From an uncultured Serinicoccus sp. (GTDB lineage Bacteria > Actinomycetota > Actinomycetes > Actinomycetales > Dermatophilaceae): a DNA stretch of 64,000 bases. The notes under the pieces were generated by a model, which saw only the letters and a program-made list of their open reading frames with translations, did not search any database and was not told the DNA's origin. The position numbers were made by a program, and so were the translations under genes. The DNA is taken from the NCBI RefSeq assembly GCF_947487915.1, contig NZ_CANKYH010000009.1:1-64000 (forward strand). The letters are read 5' to 3'. Below, piece by piece: positions 1 to 11,124 of this stretch (positions are counted from its first letter, which is position 1; each line of letters begins with the position of its first letter).

Positions 1-69
1 CTCGCGTCCACTGCACGGTTCCTGACCCACAACCACCCAGCACGAACAGGTTGTGACATGGTCAATCAT

Positions 70-188
70 GTTACGGCGGTCATAGCGTCAGGGAAACGCC
101 CGGTCACATTCCGAACCCGGAAGCTAAGCCTGACAGCGCCGATGGTACTGCACTGGGAACGGTGTGGGAGAGTAGGACACCGCCGGAC
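70..188 (+). rRNA. rrf: 5S ribosomal RNA
   Basis: The stretch begins GTTACGGCGGTCATAGCG and carries the invariant 5S segments CGAACCCGGAAGCTAAG and GGGAGAGTAGG. The 5' GGCGGT pairs with the 3' ACCGCC to close helix I. The length of about 119 nt is normal. The ends were set by comparison with remembered actinobacterial 5S sequences and may be off by a few bases. The preceding 69 bases look like the 23S-5S spacer, so the 16S and 23S genes should lie just outside the window. Confidence 0.95.
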
Positions 189-198
189 CACCATTCAC

Positions 199-230
199 GG
201 AAGGGCCCGCCCACCAGGGCGGGCCCTTCC
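199..230 (+). terminator. rRNA operon terminator
   Basis: A perfect 14-bp GC-rich stem (GGAAGGGCCCGCCC against its complement) closes an ACCA tetraloop and begins about 10 nt after the 5S gene. There is no long T-tract, as is usual in high-GC actinobacteria. Confidence 0.9.
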
Positions 231-296
231 GCATGTCCACCACCAGACGCACGGTGCGGCCTGAGACGATGGGGGCAGTGTCGAGGAGGGACGGGG

Positions 297-2046
297 ATGA
301 TGGGGTCGGTGGCGATCAATCGGCGAAGCATGGCGCAGATGGCCCTGCGCACCCTGCCCGCTCCGGTGGCGGAGCGGGCCAGGGCGAGCCGCGGCCGGCG
401 ACGGAAGCAGACCGCTGCCCGACGTCGGGAACAGCGGACCGCCGAGCGACGCGCCGCGCTGCTGGCCGCGGAGCCGGGTGTGCGCCTGGTCACGATGGGT
501 GCCCAGGAGGGTCCCGGGCGGGTGGTCACCGACTTCACCGTCAGTCGCGCCAAGGAGCACAACCTCCGGCTGGTCCTCGACGTCCTCGACGAGGCCGGGG
601 TCCGTTACTTCCTGGTACGCGGCAGCTCCGCGCGTCGGCACGTGCTCGGCGTGCACCTGCGTGACCGTCCGGCACTCTTCCGGGCCATGCGGGCGCGCCA
701 CGACCTCAGTGCCCTCTGGGCGGTCAAGCCGGGCCCGGGCGGGTCTGTCGGGCTGGCGAGCGCGTACGTCGACGGTGGGTTGAGGAGCGGCATCAAGTCT
801 GGACTCGTGGTCCGGTTCGGCGAGCCGCTGCTCGCCCCCTCGGGGCGGGTCATCGGTGGGCTGGAGCTCGGGTGCGACGTCGAGTTCTGGCAGGACGGGG
901 AAGACCTGGTCCGGGAGGGGAGCGAGCGGCTGGAGGAGGTGCGGTGCCAGACGCCGGAGCAGGCGTTGGTCGGCGCCCTCGTCGCCCCGCGGCCCAACCG
1001 GGTGGCGGACGTCGTCCCCGTCTCGGCTCAGGTGCCCGCGCAGGCCATGGTCGGGCAGCGCCCCGGCGTTCGAACCGTTCACCTGGACGCTCACCGACGA
1101 GGTGACCTTCCCCGTCGACCTGGTCTACACGTGGGTGGACGGTGCCGACCCCCGGCACGCCGCGCGACGGGCCCACTACGCCGGCGAGGCGCCCGTGGGG
1201 CTGGGGGCCAACGCCTCGCGCTACACCAGCCACGACGAGCTGCGCTTCTCGCTGCGCTCGGTGCACATGTATGCGCCGTTCGTGCGCCACGTCTACGTGG
1301 TCACCGACGACCAGGTGCCGTCCTGGCTCGACCCCGACGCCGCCGGCATCACGGTCGTCGACCACCGCGACATCTTCGACGACCCGACGGCACTGCCCAC
1401 CTTCAACTCCCATGCCATCGAGGCACGGCTGCACCACATCCCGGGACTGTCGGAGCACTACGTGTACCTCAACGACGACGTGTTCCTGGCGCGGATGCGA
1501 CGGGCGGAGGACTTCTTCCACGCCAGCGGTATCGCCCAGGTCCCCTTCTCGTCGGCGCAGCTCGGTGTCGGTGAGCCGGTCGAGGGTGAGGTGGCGCCCA
1601 ACTCGGCCGGCAAGAACGTCCGCTCGTTGTTCCAGGCGGACTTCGCCCGGGGCATCACGCACAAGTTCAAGCATGCACCGCACCCGCAGCTCCGGTCGGT
1701 CCTGGCCGAGCTGGAGGAGAGGTACGCCGAGCCGGTCTCGCGGACGAGTCGTACCCGCTTCCGCTCGACCGGCGACGTCGCGCCGGCGGCGACCATGCAC
1801 CACCACTACGCGCTCCTCACCGGCCGGGCCGTGTCCGCGCCGACGCGGATGCGCTACGTCAACATCTCCTCCACCGACGCCGCCCGGCGGCTCGAGGGGC
1901 TGCTGACCTCCACCTCCATCGACAGCTTCTGCCTCAACGACGTGGACACCCCGGAGGGTTTGCGCGAGGAGGTCCACGCCAGGGTCGGACGCTTCCTCGA
2001 GGAGCGCTTCCCGTTCCGCTCGCCGTGGGAGCGTCGGGACCGCTGA
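297..2046 (+). pseudogene. Stealth-family sugar-phosphate transferase (CpsY-like), frameshifted
   Basis: Stealth proteins transfer hexose-1-phosphate units in capsule or cell-wall polysaccharide synthesis. All blocks are visible: CR1 (FPVDLVYTWVDGADP), CR2 (DELRFSLRSVHMYAPFVRHV, then TDDQVPSWL and LPTFNSHAIE), CR3 (ITHKFKHAPHPQLRSVL) and CR4 (IDSFCLNDVDTP). The start is ATG 297 or 300 behind an AGGAGGG ribosome site at 284-290. The N-terminal part, up to about VPAQAMVGQ, is in one frame and the CR blocks are in another. Removing one C from the CCCC run at 1061-1064 restores a single frame of about 582 codons reading QRPAFEPFTW through the junction. So this is either a recent inactivating slip or a sequencing error; the downstream blocks look intact. 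It has no operon partner here. Confidence 0.7.
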
Positions 2047-2064
2047 GTCGCCGGCCGTGGGCTG

Positions 2065-2082
2065 GCTGCAAGATCTTGCAGC
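2065..2082. promoter_or_regulatory. Palindromic operator upstream of amylopullulanase (LacI/MalR-like)
   Basis: GCTGCAAGATCTTGCAGC is a perfect 18-bp palindrome that ends 6 bp before the likely -35 hexamer. An even-symmetric site with CTTGCA half-sites resembles the LacI-family maltose/amylase operators known upstream of Streptomyces amylase genes. Binding of a MalR-type repressor is inferred from that similarity and the gene downstream. No lacI gene lies in the window. Confidence 0.6.
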
Positions 2083-2088
2083 GACCTG

Positions 2089-2117
2089 TTGTGTTCTGTG
2101 CAGGATGGTTCTAGGTT
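2089..2117 (+). promoter_or_regulatory. Promoter of amylopullulanase gene
   Basis: TTGTGT at 2089-2094 and TAGGTT at 2112-2117 are separated by 17 nt, matching a housekeeping sigma factor promoter. The 5' leader would be roughly 45 nt. A GGAG at 2157-2160 serves the ATG at 2167. Confidence 0.5.
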
Positions 2118-2166
2118 GGGCAGCACCATCCCCCCGCACCGTCCCTGCCCCACCCTGGAGATCGCA

Positions 2167-5100
2167 ATGATGCGTCCACGTCCTGCTGTCGGCATGCTGC
2201 TCGCCTCGACGCTGCTGGCCACCACCGGCGCTGCCACCCTGGCCGGTCAGGCCCTGACCCCCGCGGCGGCCCTCGCGCAGGAGGGGCGGGCGGTCACCCT
2301 GGTGGGCGACCTGCAGGAGGAGCTGGGCTGCGGCGCCGACTGGGAGCCGGCGTGCGAGGCCACCAGGCTCACCCCGGTGGACGGCAGCCCGGAGGTGTAC
2401 CGGTCCACCTTCGAGGTGCCCGCGGGCAGGTGGGAGTACAAGGTGGCCCTCGACGGTGGCTGGGACGAGGCATACCCCGAGCAGAACCTCTCCTTCGAGG
2501 TCCAGGGGCCGGCCACCCTCGAGTTCTCCTTCGACGACACCACCGACGAGGTGGGTCTGGTGCCGGCGCTCGAGCCGCCGGACACCGAGCAGGACGACGC
2601 CCTGGCCGGGGACAGCCTGCGCGCGCCGGTGACCAGGGAGCAGTTCTACTTCGTCATGGCGGACCGATTCGCCAACGGCGACCCGACCAACGACACGGCC
2701 GGCATCGAGGGCGACCGGCTGCAGCACGGCTTCGACCCGACGGACAAGGGGTTCTTCCACGGCGGGGACCTGGCGGGCATCCTGGACAGGCTGGACTACA
2801 TCGAGGGGCTGGGGACCACCGCGATCTGGCTGACCCCCAGCTTCAAGAACCGGCCCGTCCAGGGCGAGGGTGCGGACGCCAGCGCCGGGTACCACGGCTA
2901 CTGGGTCACCGACTTCACCCAGATCGACCCGCACCTCGGGAGCAACGAGGAGATGAAGGCGCTCGTCGACGAGGCGCACTCCCGGGGCATGAAGGTCTAC
3001 TTCGACATCATCACCAACCACACGGCCGACGTCATCGACTACGCCGAGGGGGAGTACGGCTACGTCGACAAGGCCACCGAGCCGTACCGCGACGCCTCCG
3101 GCGCCGCCTTCGACGACCGCGACTACGTCGGCAAGCCCTTCCCGCTCCTCGACCCGGAGGTGTCCTTCCCCTACACACCGGTCTTCCGCAGCGAGGCTGA
3201 CGCCGAGGTCAAGGTGCCGGACTGGCTCAACGACCCCACGCTCTACCACAACCGCGGCGACTCCACCTTCGCCGGGGAGTCCAGTCTCTACGGCGACTTC
3301 GTCGGGCTGGACGACCTGTTCACCGAGAACCCCGAGGTCGTCGACGGCATGGTCGACATCTACTCCACCTGGGCCGACCTGGGCATCGACGGCTTCCGTA
3401 TCGACACCGTCAAGCACGTCAACCTCGAGTTCTGGCAGGAGTTCAGCCCGCGGGTCCTCGAGGCCGCCCGGGCGGGCAACGACGACTTCTTCATGTTCGG
3501 CGAGGTCTACGACGCAGGCCCGGAGTACCTCTCCGGCTTCACCACCGAGGGGGAGCTGCAGGCCGTCATCGACTTCGGGTTCCAGGCCCGCGCCATCGGC
3601 TTCGCGAAGGGTGGCGCCACGACCGACCTGCGCAGCTTCTACGCCCAGGACGACTACTACACCGACGCCGACTCCAACGCCTACCAGCTGCCCACCTTCA
3701 CCGGGAACCACGACATGGGTCGTGCCGCGATGATGCTCGCCGGGGACCACTCCGGGCAGGACCTCCAGCGACGGGTCGAGCTGACCAACGCCCTCATGTT
3801 CCTCACCCGCGGGCAGCCGGTCGTCTACTACGGGGACGAGCAGGGCTTCGTCGGCAGCGGGGGTGACAAGGACGCCCGGCAGGACATGTTCGCGACCCAG
3901 GTCGAGCAGTACGCCACCGAGGCGGTCATCGGCGCCCCCTCCGGGGCGCGCGACCGCTACGACACCCGGCACCCGCTGTACCGTCAGATCGCCGCGCTGA
4001 GCGACCTCGTGGCTGCCCACCCCGCGCTCGCCGACGGGGCCCAGGTCCACCGCTACGCGAGCGACGACGCGGGCGTCTACGCCTTCTCCCGGATCGACGC
4101 CGAGGAGCAGGTGGAATACCTCGTGGTCGCGAACAACTCCGACGAGCCGCAGCAGGCGACGCTGTCGACCTACGGGCCCAGGACGCTCTACCGCGCCATC
4201 TACGGGGAGCGGGGCAGGATCATCACCGGCGCCGAGGGCCGACTCACCGTGGACGTCGCGCCACTGTCGGTCGAGGTCTACCGCGCCGAGAACGCGTTGC
4301 GGCCGCGGCGCGAGGCGCCGGCGGTGACGCTGCGCAGCCCGTCGGCCGGAGAGGTGGTCGGCGGCCGTGCCGAGATCGCCGCCGCCGTCCCGGAGAACGT
4401 CTTCGCCCAGGTGACCTTCGCCTACCGTCCCGTCGGGATGGAGGACTGGACGGCGCTCGGCACCGACGACAACGCCCCCTACCGCGTCTTCCACGACGTC
4501 AGCGGTATGCCGCACGGCACGCTGCTGGAGTACCGCGCCGTCCTGCAGGACCACTCGGGCAACGTGTCCGGGTCCTCCGGCTACGGCATCGTGGGTGACG
4601 CCGGCAGCGGCGGCGGTGGCGGTGGTGTCGATCCCATCGGCCCGGTGGAGCAGCCCGGGGCCGTGGGCGTCCCGGGCAACCACAACGCGGCGATGGGGTG
4701 CCCGGGTGACTGGCAGCCCGACTGCGACCAGGCCCAGCTCTCGCTGGACGCGGCCGACAGCGTGTGGAAGCGGACCTACGACGCCGGCACGATCCCGGCC
4801 GGTGACTACGAGTACAAGGCCGCGATCGACCGCTCGTGGGACGAGAACTACGGCGCCGGTGGGGCCCCCGGCGGCGCCAACGTCGCCTACGCGGCCGACG
4901 GCGGACCGGTGAGCTTCTACTACGAGCACGCCCGCCACTACGCCACCTCCGACGCCGAGGGGCCGATCATCACGGCGCCCGGCTCGATGCAGAGCGAGCT
5001 CGGGTGCCCCGACGACTGGTCGCCGGGCTGCATGGCGCCGTGGCTCATCGACCCCGACGGCGACGGCACCTACACCTACGCCACCACGCAGATCCCCGCG

Positions 5101-7893
5101 GGAGCCTACGAGGTGAAGGTCGCGCACGGCCTCACCTGGGACGAGAGCTACGGGGTCGACGGCGCGCCGGGCGGGGCCAACATCGGCTTCTCCGTCCCCT
5201 CGGACGGGGTCCGGACCACCTTCAGCTACGAGCTGTCCTCCCACGTCCTCACGGTCTCGACCTCGGAGGCGGGCGTGGCCCCCGACCTCGCCTCGCAGCG
5301 CGCCCTCTGGGTGACGGAGGACCTCATCGCCTGGCCCGCCGACGAGGTGGGTGACCCGCGCCTGCGCGACTGGCGTCTGCACTGGTCGCCCGACGGCGGG
5401 CTGGAGGTGGACGCCGAGACGGTCACCGGCGGTTCCTCCTCCTCCCTGACCCTCGATCCGGACGGTCTGCCGGACGCGGTCCTGGAGAGGTTCCCGCACC
5501 TGGAGGGCTACCTGGCCCTCCGGCTGGACCGGCAGAGCGCCCGCGCCGCCGGCGAGATCCTCACCGGCCAGGTGGCGGTCGCGATGTACGACGACCTGGG
5601 CCGGTTGCGGGACGCCACCGGGGTCCAGGTCCCCGGTGTCCTCGACGACCTCTACGCCGCCCGGGCGGAGGACACCGACCTCGGCGTGAGTTGGCAGGGC
5701 CCCCACCCCCGCCTGCGTCTGTGGGCGCCGACCGCCCAGGACGTCCGGCTGCTGACCTGGCCGCAGGGTGGGGAGGGTGACCCCCAGGTGTCCTCGATGC
5801 GACGGTCGCAGGACGGCACGTGGGAGGCGAGGGGTATGCGGTCCTGGACCGGGCGCGAGTACCTCTACGAGGTGGACGTCTTCGTGCCGGCGACCGGGGC
5901 GGTGGAGACCAACCGGGTCACCGACCCGTACTCGGTCGCCCTGACCCTCGACAGCGAGCGTTCGGTCCTCGTCGACCTCGCCGACCGGCGCTGGCAGCCA
6001 CGCACCTGGCAGCGGGCGCGGGCCCCGCAGCTGCGCGAGGAGGTCGACCAGACCATCTACGAGCTGCACGTGCGCGACTTCTCGGTGGCGGACCCGGACG
6101 TGCCCGAGGAGCTGCGCGGGTCATACCTCGCCTTCGCCGAGGACGGCTACGGCCGGCGCCACCTGGAGGCGCTGGCCGAGGCCGGGATGAACACGGTGCA
6201 CCTCCTCCCGACCTTCGACATCGCCTCCATCCCGGAGACGACGGCGGACGCGGACGCCGTGCCCGACCCGGACTGCGACCTCGGGGCGCTGCCGCCGGAC
6301 AGCGCCGAGCAACAGGCCTGCGTCCTGGCCCAGGCGGATGCCGACGCCTTCAACTGGGGGTACGACCCGTGGCACTTCATGGCGCCCGAGGGGTCCTACG
6401 CCTCCACGACGGCGGCCGCCGAGGGCGGTGCCCGGGTCGCCGAGTTCCGCACCATGGTCGGGGGGCTGCACGAGTCGGGGATGCGCGTGGTCCTGGACCA
6501 GGTCTTCAACCACACCGCGCAGTCGGGCCAGGGCGACAAGAGCGTGCTCGACCAGGTCGTGCCCGGCTACTACCACCGGCTGAACGACGTCGGGCAGGTG
6601 GAGACCTCGACCTGCTGCCAGAACCTCGCCACCGAGCACGCCATGGCGCAGCGGCTCATGGTCGACGCGGTGGTGCTGTGGGCGCGGGACTACAAGGTGG
6701 ACGGCTTCCGGTTCGACCTCATGGGGCACCACAGCCGCGCCAACATGGAGGCCGTCCGGTCGGCGCTCGACGAGCTCACCCTCCGACGGGACGGGGTCGA
6801 CGGCCGCCGGGTGACGTTGTACGGCGAGGGCTGGAACTTCGGCGAGGTCGCGGACAACGCCCGCTTCTACCAGGCGACCCAGGGGCAGCTGGACGGCACC
6901 GCCATCGGCACCTTCAACGACCGGCTGCGCGACGGCGCCCGCGGCGGCGGGCCCTTCGACGAGGACCCGAGGGCCGAGAAGGGCTTCGCCACCGGGGGCA
7001 CGAGCGGCAACGACACCGACCTCGTGCAGGTGGGTCTGGCGGGCAACCTGCGTGACCTGCAGCTGCGCAGCCAGGAGACCGGCGAGGTGGTCACCGGGGA
7101 GCAGATCTCCTACAACGGCTCGCCCGCGGGCTACGCCGAGCATCCGGACGAGGTCGTCACCTACGTCGACGCCCACGACAACGAGACGATCTTCGACGCC
7201 CTCACCCTCAAGCTGCCGCAGGACCTGCCCATGCAGGACCGGGTCCGGATGAACACCGTGGCCCTGTCCACCACGGCCCTGTCCCAGTCGATCAGCTTCT
7301 GGCACGGCGGTGCCGATCTCCTGCGCAGCAAGAGCCTGGACCGCAACTCCTACAACAGCGGCGACTGGTTCAACGTGCTCGACTTCACCATGACCGACAA
7401 CGGCTTCGGTCGGGGTCTGCCACCGGCGGCGGACAACGGGGACACGTGGGAGATCATGCGTCCGTTGCTCGCCGACCCGGCGCTCGCGCCGCGACCGGCC
7501 GACATCGAGCAGGCCTCGGCGATGGCGGCCGACCTGCTGCGGCTGCGCTTCTCCAGCGACCTCTTCCGGCTGGCCGACCCCGCCCTGGTCCAGGAGAAGG
7601 TGTCCTTCCCCGTCTCGGGAACGTCCGCCGGAGACGCCCAGGTCGTCGTCATGCGGGTGGACGACACGGTGGGTGCCGACGTCGACCCCGAGCTGGACGG
7701 TCTGGTCGTGGTGTTCAACGCCGGCGGGCGGCCGGTGGAGCAGGTCGTCCCTGGGCTGGAGGGCGAGCAGCTGGAGCTCTCACCGGTCCAGGCCGACGGT
7801 GCGGACGAGATCGTCAAGGCGGCGACGTGGGACGCGGGGTCCGGCACGGCCCGGGTGCCGGCCCGCACCGTGGCGGTCTTCATCCAGCCGTGA
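2167..7893 (+). CDS. Secreted modular amylopullulanase (GH13 alpha-amylase + pullulanase-type alpha-1,6-glucosidase)
   Basis: This 1908-residue extracellular enzyme should cleave both alpha-1,4 and alpha-1,6 bonds of starch or pullulan. A signal peptide ends near residue 37 (ALAQ). Module order: an X25-type beta-domain (about 39-125); a GH13 alpha-amylase (about 155-708) with nucleophile D413 ([11 protein letters not shown]), acid/base E446 (FGEVYD) and D516 (GNHDMG); two further X25-type repeats (about 828-925 and 932-1031), each containing GCP.DW and a WDE.YG motif; then a pullulanase half (about 1042-1908) with FNWGYDP, nucleophile D1517 ([12 protein letters not shown]), E1554 (YGEGWNFG) and D1671 (YVDAHDNET). 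Both catalytic triads are complete, so both halves may be active. ATG 2167 was chosen because GGAG lies 6 nt upstream and it gives a clean signal peptide. A palindromic operator and promoter precede it, and a pullulanase paralogue follows after 13 nt. Confidence 0.93.
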   Translation: MMRPRPAVGMLLASTLLATTGAATLAGQALTPAAALAQEGRAVTLVGDLQEELGCGADWEPACEATRLTPVDGSPEVYRSTFEVPAGRWEYKVALDGGWDEAYPEQNLSFEVQGPATLEFSFDDTTDEVGLVPALEPPDTEQDDALAGDSLRAPVTREQFYFVMADRFANGDPTNDTAGIEGDRLQHGFDPTDKGFFHGGDLAGILDRLDYIEGLGTTAIWLTPSFKNRPVQGEGADASAGYHGYWVTDFTQIDPHLGSNEEMKALVDEAHSRGMKVYFDIITNHTADVIDYAEGEYGYVDKATEPYRDASGAAFDDRDYVGKPFPLLDPEVSFPYTPVFRSEADAEVKVPDWLNDPTLYHNRGDSTFAGESSLYGDFVGLDDLFTENPEVVDGMVDIYSTWADLGIDGFRIDTVKHVNLEFWQEFSPRVLEAARAGNDDFFMFGEVYDAGPEYLSGFTTEGELQAVIDFGFQARAIGFAKGGATTDLRSFYAQDDYYTDADSNAYQLPTFTGNHDMGRAAMMLAGDHSGQDLQRRVELTNALMFLTRGQPVVYYGDEQGFVGSGGDKDARQDMFATQVEQYATEAVIGAPSGARDRYDTRHPLYRQIAALSDLVAAHPALADGAQVHRYASDDAGVYAFSRIDAEEQVEYLVVANNSDEPQQATLSTYGPRTLYRAIYGERGRIITGAEGRLTVDVAPLSVEVYRAENALRPRREAPAVTLRSPSAGEVVGGRAEIAAAVPENVFAQVTFAYRPVGMEDWTALGTDDNAPYRVFHDVSGMPHGTLLEYRAVLQDHSGNVSGSSGYGIVGDAGSGGGGGGVDPIGPVEQPGAVGVPGNHNAAMGCPGDWQPDCDQAQLSLDAADSVWKRTYDAGTIPAGDYEYKAAIDRSWDENYGAGGAPGGANVAYAADGGPVSFYYEHARHYATSDAEGPIITAPGSMQSELGCPDDWSPGCMAPWLIDPDGDGTYTYATTQIPAGAYEVKVAHGLTWDESYGVDGAPGGANIGFSVPSDGVRTTFSYELSSHVLTVSTSEAGVAPDLASQRALWVTEDLIAWPADEVGDPRLRDWRLHWSPDGGLEVDAETVTGGSSSSLTLDPDGLPDAVLERFPHLEGYLALRLDRQSARAAGEILTGQVAVAMYDDLGRLRDATGVQVPGVLDDLYAARAEDTDLGVSWQGPHPRLRLWAPTAQDVRLLTWPQGGEGDPQVSSMRRSQDGTWEARGMRSWTGREYLYEVDVFVPATGAVETNRVTDPYSVALTLDSERSVLVDLADRRWQPRTWQRARAPQLREEVDQTIYELHVRDFSVADPDVPEELRGSYLAFAEDGYGRRHLEALAEAGMNTVHLLPTFDIASIPETTADADAVPDPDCDLGALPPDSAEQQACVLAQADADAFNWGYDPWHFMAPEGSYASTTAAAEGGARVAEFRTMVGGLHESGMRVVLDQVFNHTAQSGQGDKSVLDQVVPGYYHRLNDVGQVETSTCCQNLATEHAMAQRLMVDAVVLWARDYKVDGFRFDLMGHHSRANMEAVRSALDELTLRRDGVDGRRVTLYGEGWNFGEVADNARFYQATQGQLDGTAIGTFNDRLRDGARGGGPFDEDPRAEKGFATGGTSGNDTDLVQVGLAGNLRDLQLRSQETGEVVTGEQISYNGSPAGYAEHPDEVVTYVDAHDNETIFDALTLKLPQDLPMQDRVRMNTVALSTTALSQSISFWHGGADLLRSKSLDRNSYNSGDWFNVLDFTMTDNGFGRGLPPAADNGDTWEIMRPLLADPALAPRPADIEQASAMAADLLRLRFSSDLFRLADPALVQEKVSFPVSGTSAGDAQVVVMRVDDTVGADVDPELDGLVVVFNAGGRPVEQVVPGLEGEQLELSPVQADGADEIVKAATWDAGSGTARVPARTVAVFIQP

Positions 7894-7906
7894 GGTCCGG
7901 GGCAGG

Positions 7907-10582
7907 ATGGACCACGTGGACCTCGACCCCCTTGACCTGCTCCGTGCCCGCGCGCACTGGCTGACCGCCGACCTCCTCGCCGTCCCGTCCGCGGTGCTGC
8001 CGGAGGGCACCGAGGCGCAGGACGTGGCCTGGAGCCTCGCCGTGGCACCGGACGGCGGGATCGACCGTCGCGGAGAGGGGGCCGCGGAGGAGCTGACGCT
8101 CACCCTGGCCGACGCCCCGCTCCCGGACGGGCTCGCGCGTCGCTGGCCGCACCTGGCGGCCTGCCGGGCGCTGCGCCTGGACGGTGACGCGGCGCGGAGG
8201 GCGGCGACCCTGCTGACGGGCCAGGTCGCCCTGCTCGGGCGCGACGGCACCGGGCGGAGGGTGCTGGCCACCTCGCTGCAGGTCCCCGGCGTCCTCGACG
8301 ACCTGTATGCCGAGGCGGCCGCGGGCCGGGTGCTCGGCGTCAGCTGGGCGGGGGAGCGGGGCCGGCGGGTGCCCACCGTCGCGGTGTGGGCACCCACCGC
8401 CCGCGCCGTCGAGCTGCTGCTGTGGGAGGGGGTGCCCGAGCGTGACCGTGAGCGGGCGTGGGCGCCGGCCGGTGAGCCGATGCGGGTCCCGATGCAACGC
8501 GAGGAGGACGGTGCGTGGACGGTGACCGGCACGCCCTCCTGGGCGGACCGCTGCTACCGGCTCGAGCTGGACCACGTCCTGCCGCGCACGGGTGAGCGCC
8601 GCCGGGTGCGGGCCACGGACCCCTGGTCGGTCGGGTTGTCGCTGGACTCTCGTCACAGCGTGCTCGTCGACCTGGACGACCCGGCGCACGCCCCACGGCG
8701 CTGGCTGGAGGCACCGGTCCCACCGGCCCTCCGGGCGGTCGACCAGGCGGTCTACGAGCTGCACGTGCGCGACTTCTCCCGCGACGACGAGACCGTCCCG
8801 CCGGAGGAACGGGGGTCCTACCTCGCCTTCGCCACCGACGGGGAAGGGCGGCGCCACCTGCGACGGCTCGCCGACGCGGGCCTCACGAGCGTCCACCTGC
8901 TTCCCACCTTCGACCTGACCTCCGTGCCGGAGGACCCGGCCGCCCAGGCGGTCGAGCCGGCCGGTGCACTCGCGGCCCTCCCACCGGACAGCAGCGAGCA
9001 GCAGCGGCGGATCCGGGCCCACGCCCTGCGCGACGCGTTCAACTGGGGCTACGACCCCTGGCACTTCCTCGCCCCGGAAGGGTCCTACGCGAGCACCCCC
9101 GGGCAGGCGCACGGCGGCGCGCGCACCGCGCAGCTGCGCACGATGGTGGCCGGTCTGCACGAGCTGGGGCTGCGGGTCGTGCTGGACCAGGTCTACAACC
9201 ACACCACCGACTCGGGCCTCCACCGTTCCTCGGTGCTGGATCGGGTGGTCCCCGGCTACTACCACCGGCTCGACGCCGACGGCGACGTGCAGACCTCGAC
9301 GTGCTGCCAGAACATCGCCACCGAGCACGCCCTGGCGCGCACGCTCATGGTGGACGGGTGCGTGCTCTGGGTGCGCCACTACCGTGTCGACGGGTTCCGC
9401 TTCGATCTCATGGGTCATCACAGCAGGGAGGACCTGGAGGCGGTCCGGGCCGCGCTGGACGCGCTCACCCCCGAGGCCGACGGTGTGGACGGCTCAGCGG
9501 TGCACCTCTACGGCGAGGGGTGGGACTTCGGGGAGGTGGCCGGCAACGCCCGCTTCCACCAGGCGACCCAGGGGCAGCTGGACGGCACCGGCATCGGCAC
9601 CTTCAACGACCGGCTGCGCGACGCGGTGCGCGGCGGCAGCGTCCACGACGCCGACCCCCGGTCAGGGCTGGGGTTCGCCACCGGGGGGCTCGACCCCCGG
9701 CATACCGACCTGGTGCAGGTGGGTCTGGCCGGCGGTCTGCGCGGCCTGCGTCTGCGCTCGCAGGAGACGGGCCAGCAGGTGGTGGGTGAGCAGGTCGACT
9801 ACGGGGGCGCGCCGGGCGGGTACGCCGCGAGCCCCGAGGAGGTGGTGAACTACGTCGACGCCCACGACAACGAGACCCTCTGGGACACCCTGACGCTCAA
9901 GCTGCCCCCGAGCACCCCCATGGCCGAGCGGCTGCGGCGCAACACCCTGGCCCTCGCGACCGTCACCCTGTCGCAGGGGATCAGCTTCTGGCACGCCGGG
10001 GCCGAGCTGCTGCGCAGCAAGAGCCTGGACCGCAACAGCTACGCCTCCGGCGACTGGTTCAACCACTACGACCCGGGGCTGCGCGACAACGGCTTCGCCC
10101 GGGGGCTGCCGCCGGAGCCCGACAACGGGCCGCGGTGGGAGCTCATGGCCCCCCTGCTCGCGGACGCCTCGCTCGTGCCCACCGAGGCGGACATGACGCT
10201 GGCGCGCGCCTGCGCCCTGGACCTGCTGCGCCTGCGCTCGGCGCACCCGCTCCTGCGGCTCGGCTCGGCCGAGGCGATCCGTGCGGCCGCGTCCTTCCCG
10301 GTGTCCGGGACCGAGCACGGGGCGCCAGACCTCGTGGTCATGCTGGTGGACGGGCGCGCGCTGGCCGCCGGCGCACCCGGCGACGACGAGGCGGTGCTGG
10401 TCGTGCTCAACGCCGCACGGGACACGAGGACCGTGACGGTGCCCGGCCTGGCCGGCCAGCGCTGGCGGCTCTCACCGGTCCAGCGGGACGGCGCCGACGA
10501 GCTGGTCAAGTCCACCGGCTGGCGGCTTGCCGAGGGTCAGCTGCGGGTGCCCGGCATCACGGCGGCGCTGCTCGTCCGGTGA
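7907..10582 (+). CDS. Cytoplasmic pullulanase-type alpha-1,6-glucosidase (debranching enzyme)
   Basis: This 891-residue protein is a paralogue of the C-terminal pullulanase half of the upstream gene but has no signal peptide, so it probably debranches imported maltodextrins or glycogen in the cytoplasm. An N-terminal beta-domain region ([23 protein letters not shown]) is followed by the GH13 barrel with [29 protein letters not shown], nucleophile D500 ([12 protein letters not shown]), acid/base E537 (YGEGWDFG) and D654 (YVDAHDNET). ATG 7907 lies 13 nt after the upstream stop, so the two genes are probably co-transcribed under the same operator. Its last 26 nt overlap the convergent regulator gene. 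Close identity of the catalytic blocks suggests duplication, with the secreted copy then fused to an amylase. Confidence 0.92.
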   Translation: MDHVDLDPLDLLRARAHWLTADLLAVPSAVLPEGTEAQDVAWSLAVAPDGGIDRRGEGAAEELTLTLADAPLPDGLARRWPHLAACRALRLDGDAARRAATLLTGQVALLGRDGTGRRVLATSLQVPGVLDDLYAEAAAGRVLGVSWAGERGRRVPTVAVWAPTARAVELLLWEGVPERDRERAWAPAGEPMRVPMQREEDGAWTVTGTPSWADRCYRLELDHVLPRTGERRRVRATDPWSVGLSLDSRHSVLVDLDDPAHAPRRWLEAPVPPALRAVDQAVYELHVRDFSRDDETVPPEERGSYLAFATDGEGRRHLRRLADAGLTSVHLLPTFDLTSVPEDPAAQAVEPAGALAALPPDSSEQQRRIRAHALRDAFNWGYDPWHFLAPEGSYASTPGQAHGGARTAQLRTMVAGLHELGLRVVLDQVYNHTTDSGLHRSSVLDRVVPGYYHRLDADGDVQTSTCCQNIATEHALARTLMVDGCVLWVRHYRVDGFRFDLMGHHSREDLEAVRAALDALTPEADGVDGSAVHLYGEGWDFGEVAGNARFHQATQGQLDGTGIGTFNDRLRDAVRGGSVHDADPRSGLGFATGGLDPRHTDLVQVGLAGGLRGLRLRSQETGQQVVGEQVDYGGAPGGYAASPEEVVNYVDAHDNETLWDTLTLKLPPSTPMAERLRRNTLALATVTLSQGISFWHAGAELLRSKSLDRNSYASGDWFNHYDPGLRDNGFARGLPPEPDNGPRWELMAPLLADASLVPTEADMTLARACALDLLRLRSAHPLLRLGSAEAIRAAASFPVSGTEHGAPDLVVMLVDGRALAAGAPGDDEAVLVVLNAARDTRTVTVPGLAGQRWRLSPVQRDGADELVKSTGWRLAEGQLRVPGITAALLVR

Positions 10583-11123
10583 GCGAGGGCGGCAGCGGCA
10601 GGGCACAGGTGTAGACCACCACCCGCCTGGCCTGCGGGTTGCCCTGGCCCACGCGGCGGTAGCGCTCCAGGACCTCCAGCAGCTCGGCGCGCAGGGCGGT
10701 GACCTGCTCGGCGGTGACCTGCACCGGGTGGTCCTCCAGCCCGCAGCTCTCCCGCCAGGCCGGATCGTCGGAGTCCTTCTCCCGGAGCCAGTCGCGGGCC
10801 CTCTCGCCGAAGTGGGCGAGGTAGTCCAGCGCCAGCCAGTCCGCAGCCTGGGCGTCGTCCTCGTCGAGCGGCTCGTCGACCAGGCCGGCGGTGGGCGGCA
10901 GGTCCAGCGCCCGCCAGATCCGTCGCCGACCGGTGCCGGAACGGGTGTCCTCCACGAGCCCCACCTCGGCGAGCTTGCGCAGGTGGTATGACGTGGCGCC
11001 GGTGTGGGTGTCGAGGGCCCGGGCGAGCTCGGTGGCGGTGGCGCGACCGTGCACCCGCAGCTCGGCCAGGAGCCGGCTGCGCAGGGGGTGCGCGAGGGCG
11101 CGCAGGGCGGTGCGCTCGCTCAC
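10557..11123 (-). CDS. Winged-helix (ArsR-type) transcriptional regulator
   Basis: This 188-residue protein has an N-terminal ArsR-like winged helix (about residues 1-70): ALAHPLRSRLLAELRVHG, then a recognition region THTGATSYHLRKLAEVGLV. The C-terminal region is charged and alpha-helical with no metal-binding cysteine cluster, so the ligand is unknown. The GTG start lies one base after the stop of the AI-2E-type permease gene, so the two are translationally coupled and the regulator probably acts on the permease or its substrate response. The 3' end overlaps the convergent pullulanase gene by 26 nt. Confidence 0.85.
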   Translation of the reverse strand: MSERTALRALAHPLRSRLLAELRVHGRATATELARALDTHTGATSYHLRKLAEVGLVEDTRSGTGRRRIWRALDLPPTAGLVDEPLDEDDAQAADWLALDYLAHFGERARDWLREKDSDDPAWRESCGLEDHPVQVTAEQVTALRAELLEVLERYRRVGQGNPQARRVVVYTCALPLPPSLTGRAAPP

Positions 11124-11124
11124 C

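Noticed and set aside
850..6069. A very long open frame (over 1700 codons) on the minus strand opposite the amylopullulanase.
   Set aside because: It is a mirror frame caused by third-position GC bias. Its translation is rich in V, G, R, D, H and P with no recognisable domain, while the plus strand carries complete GH13 motifs.
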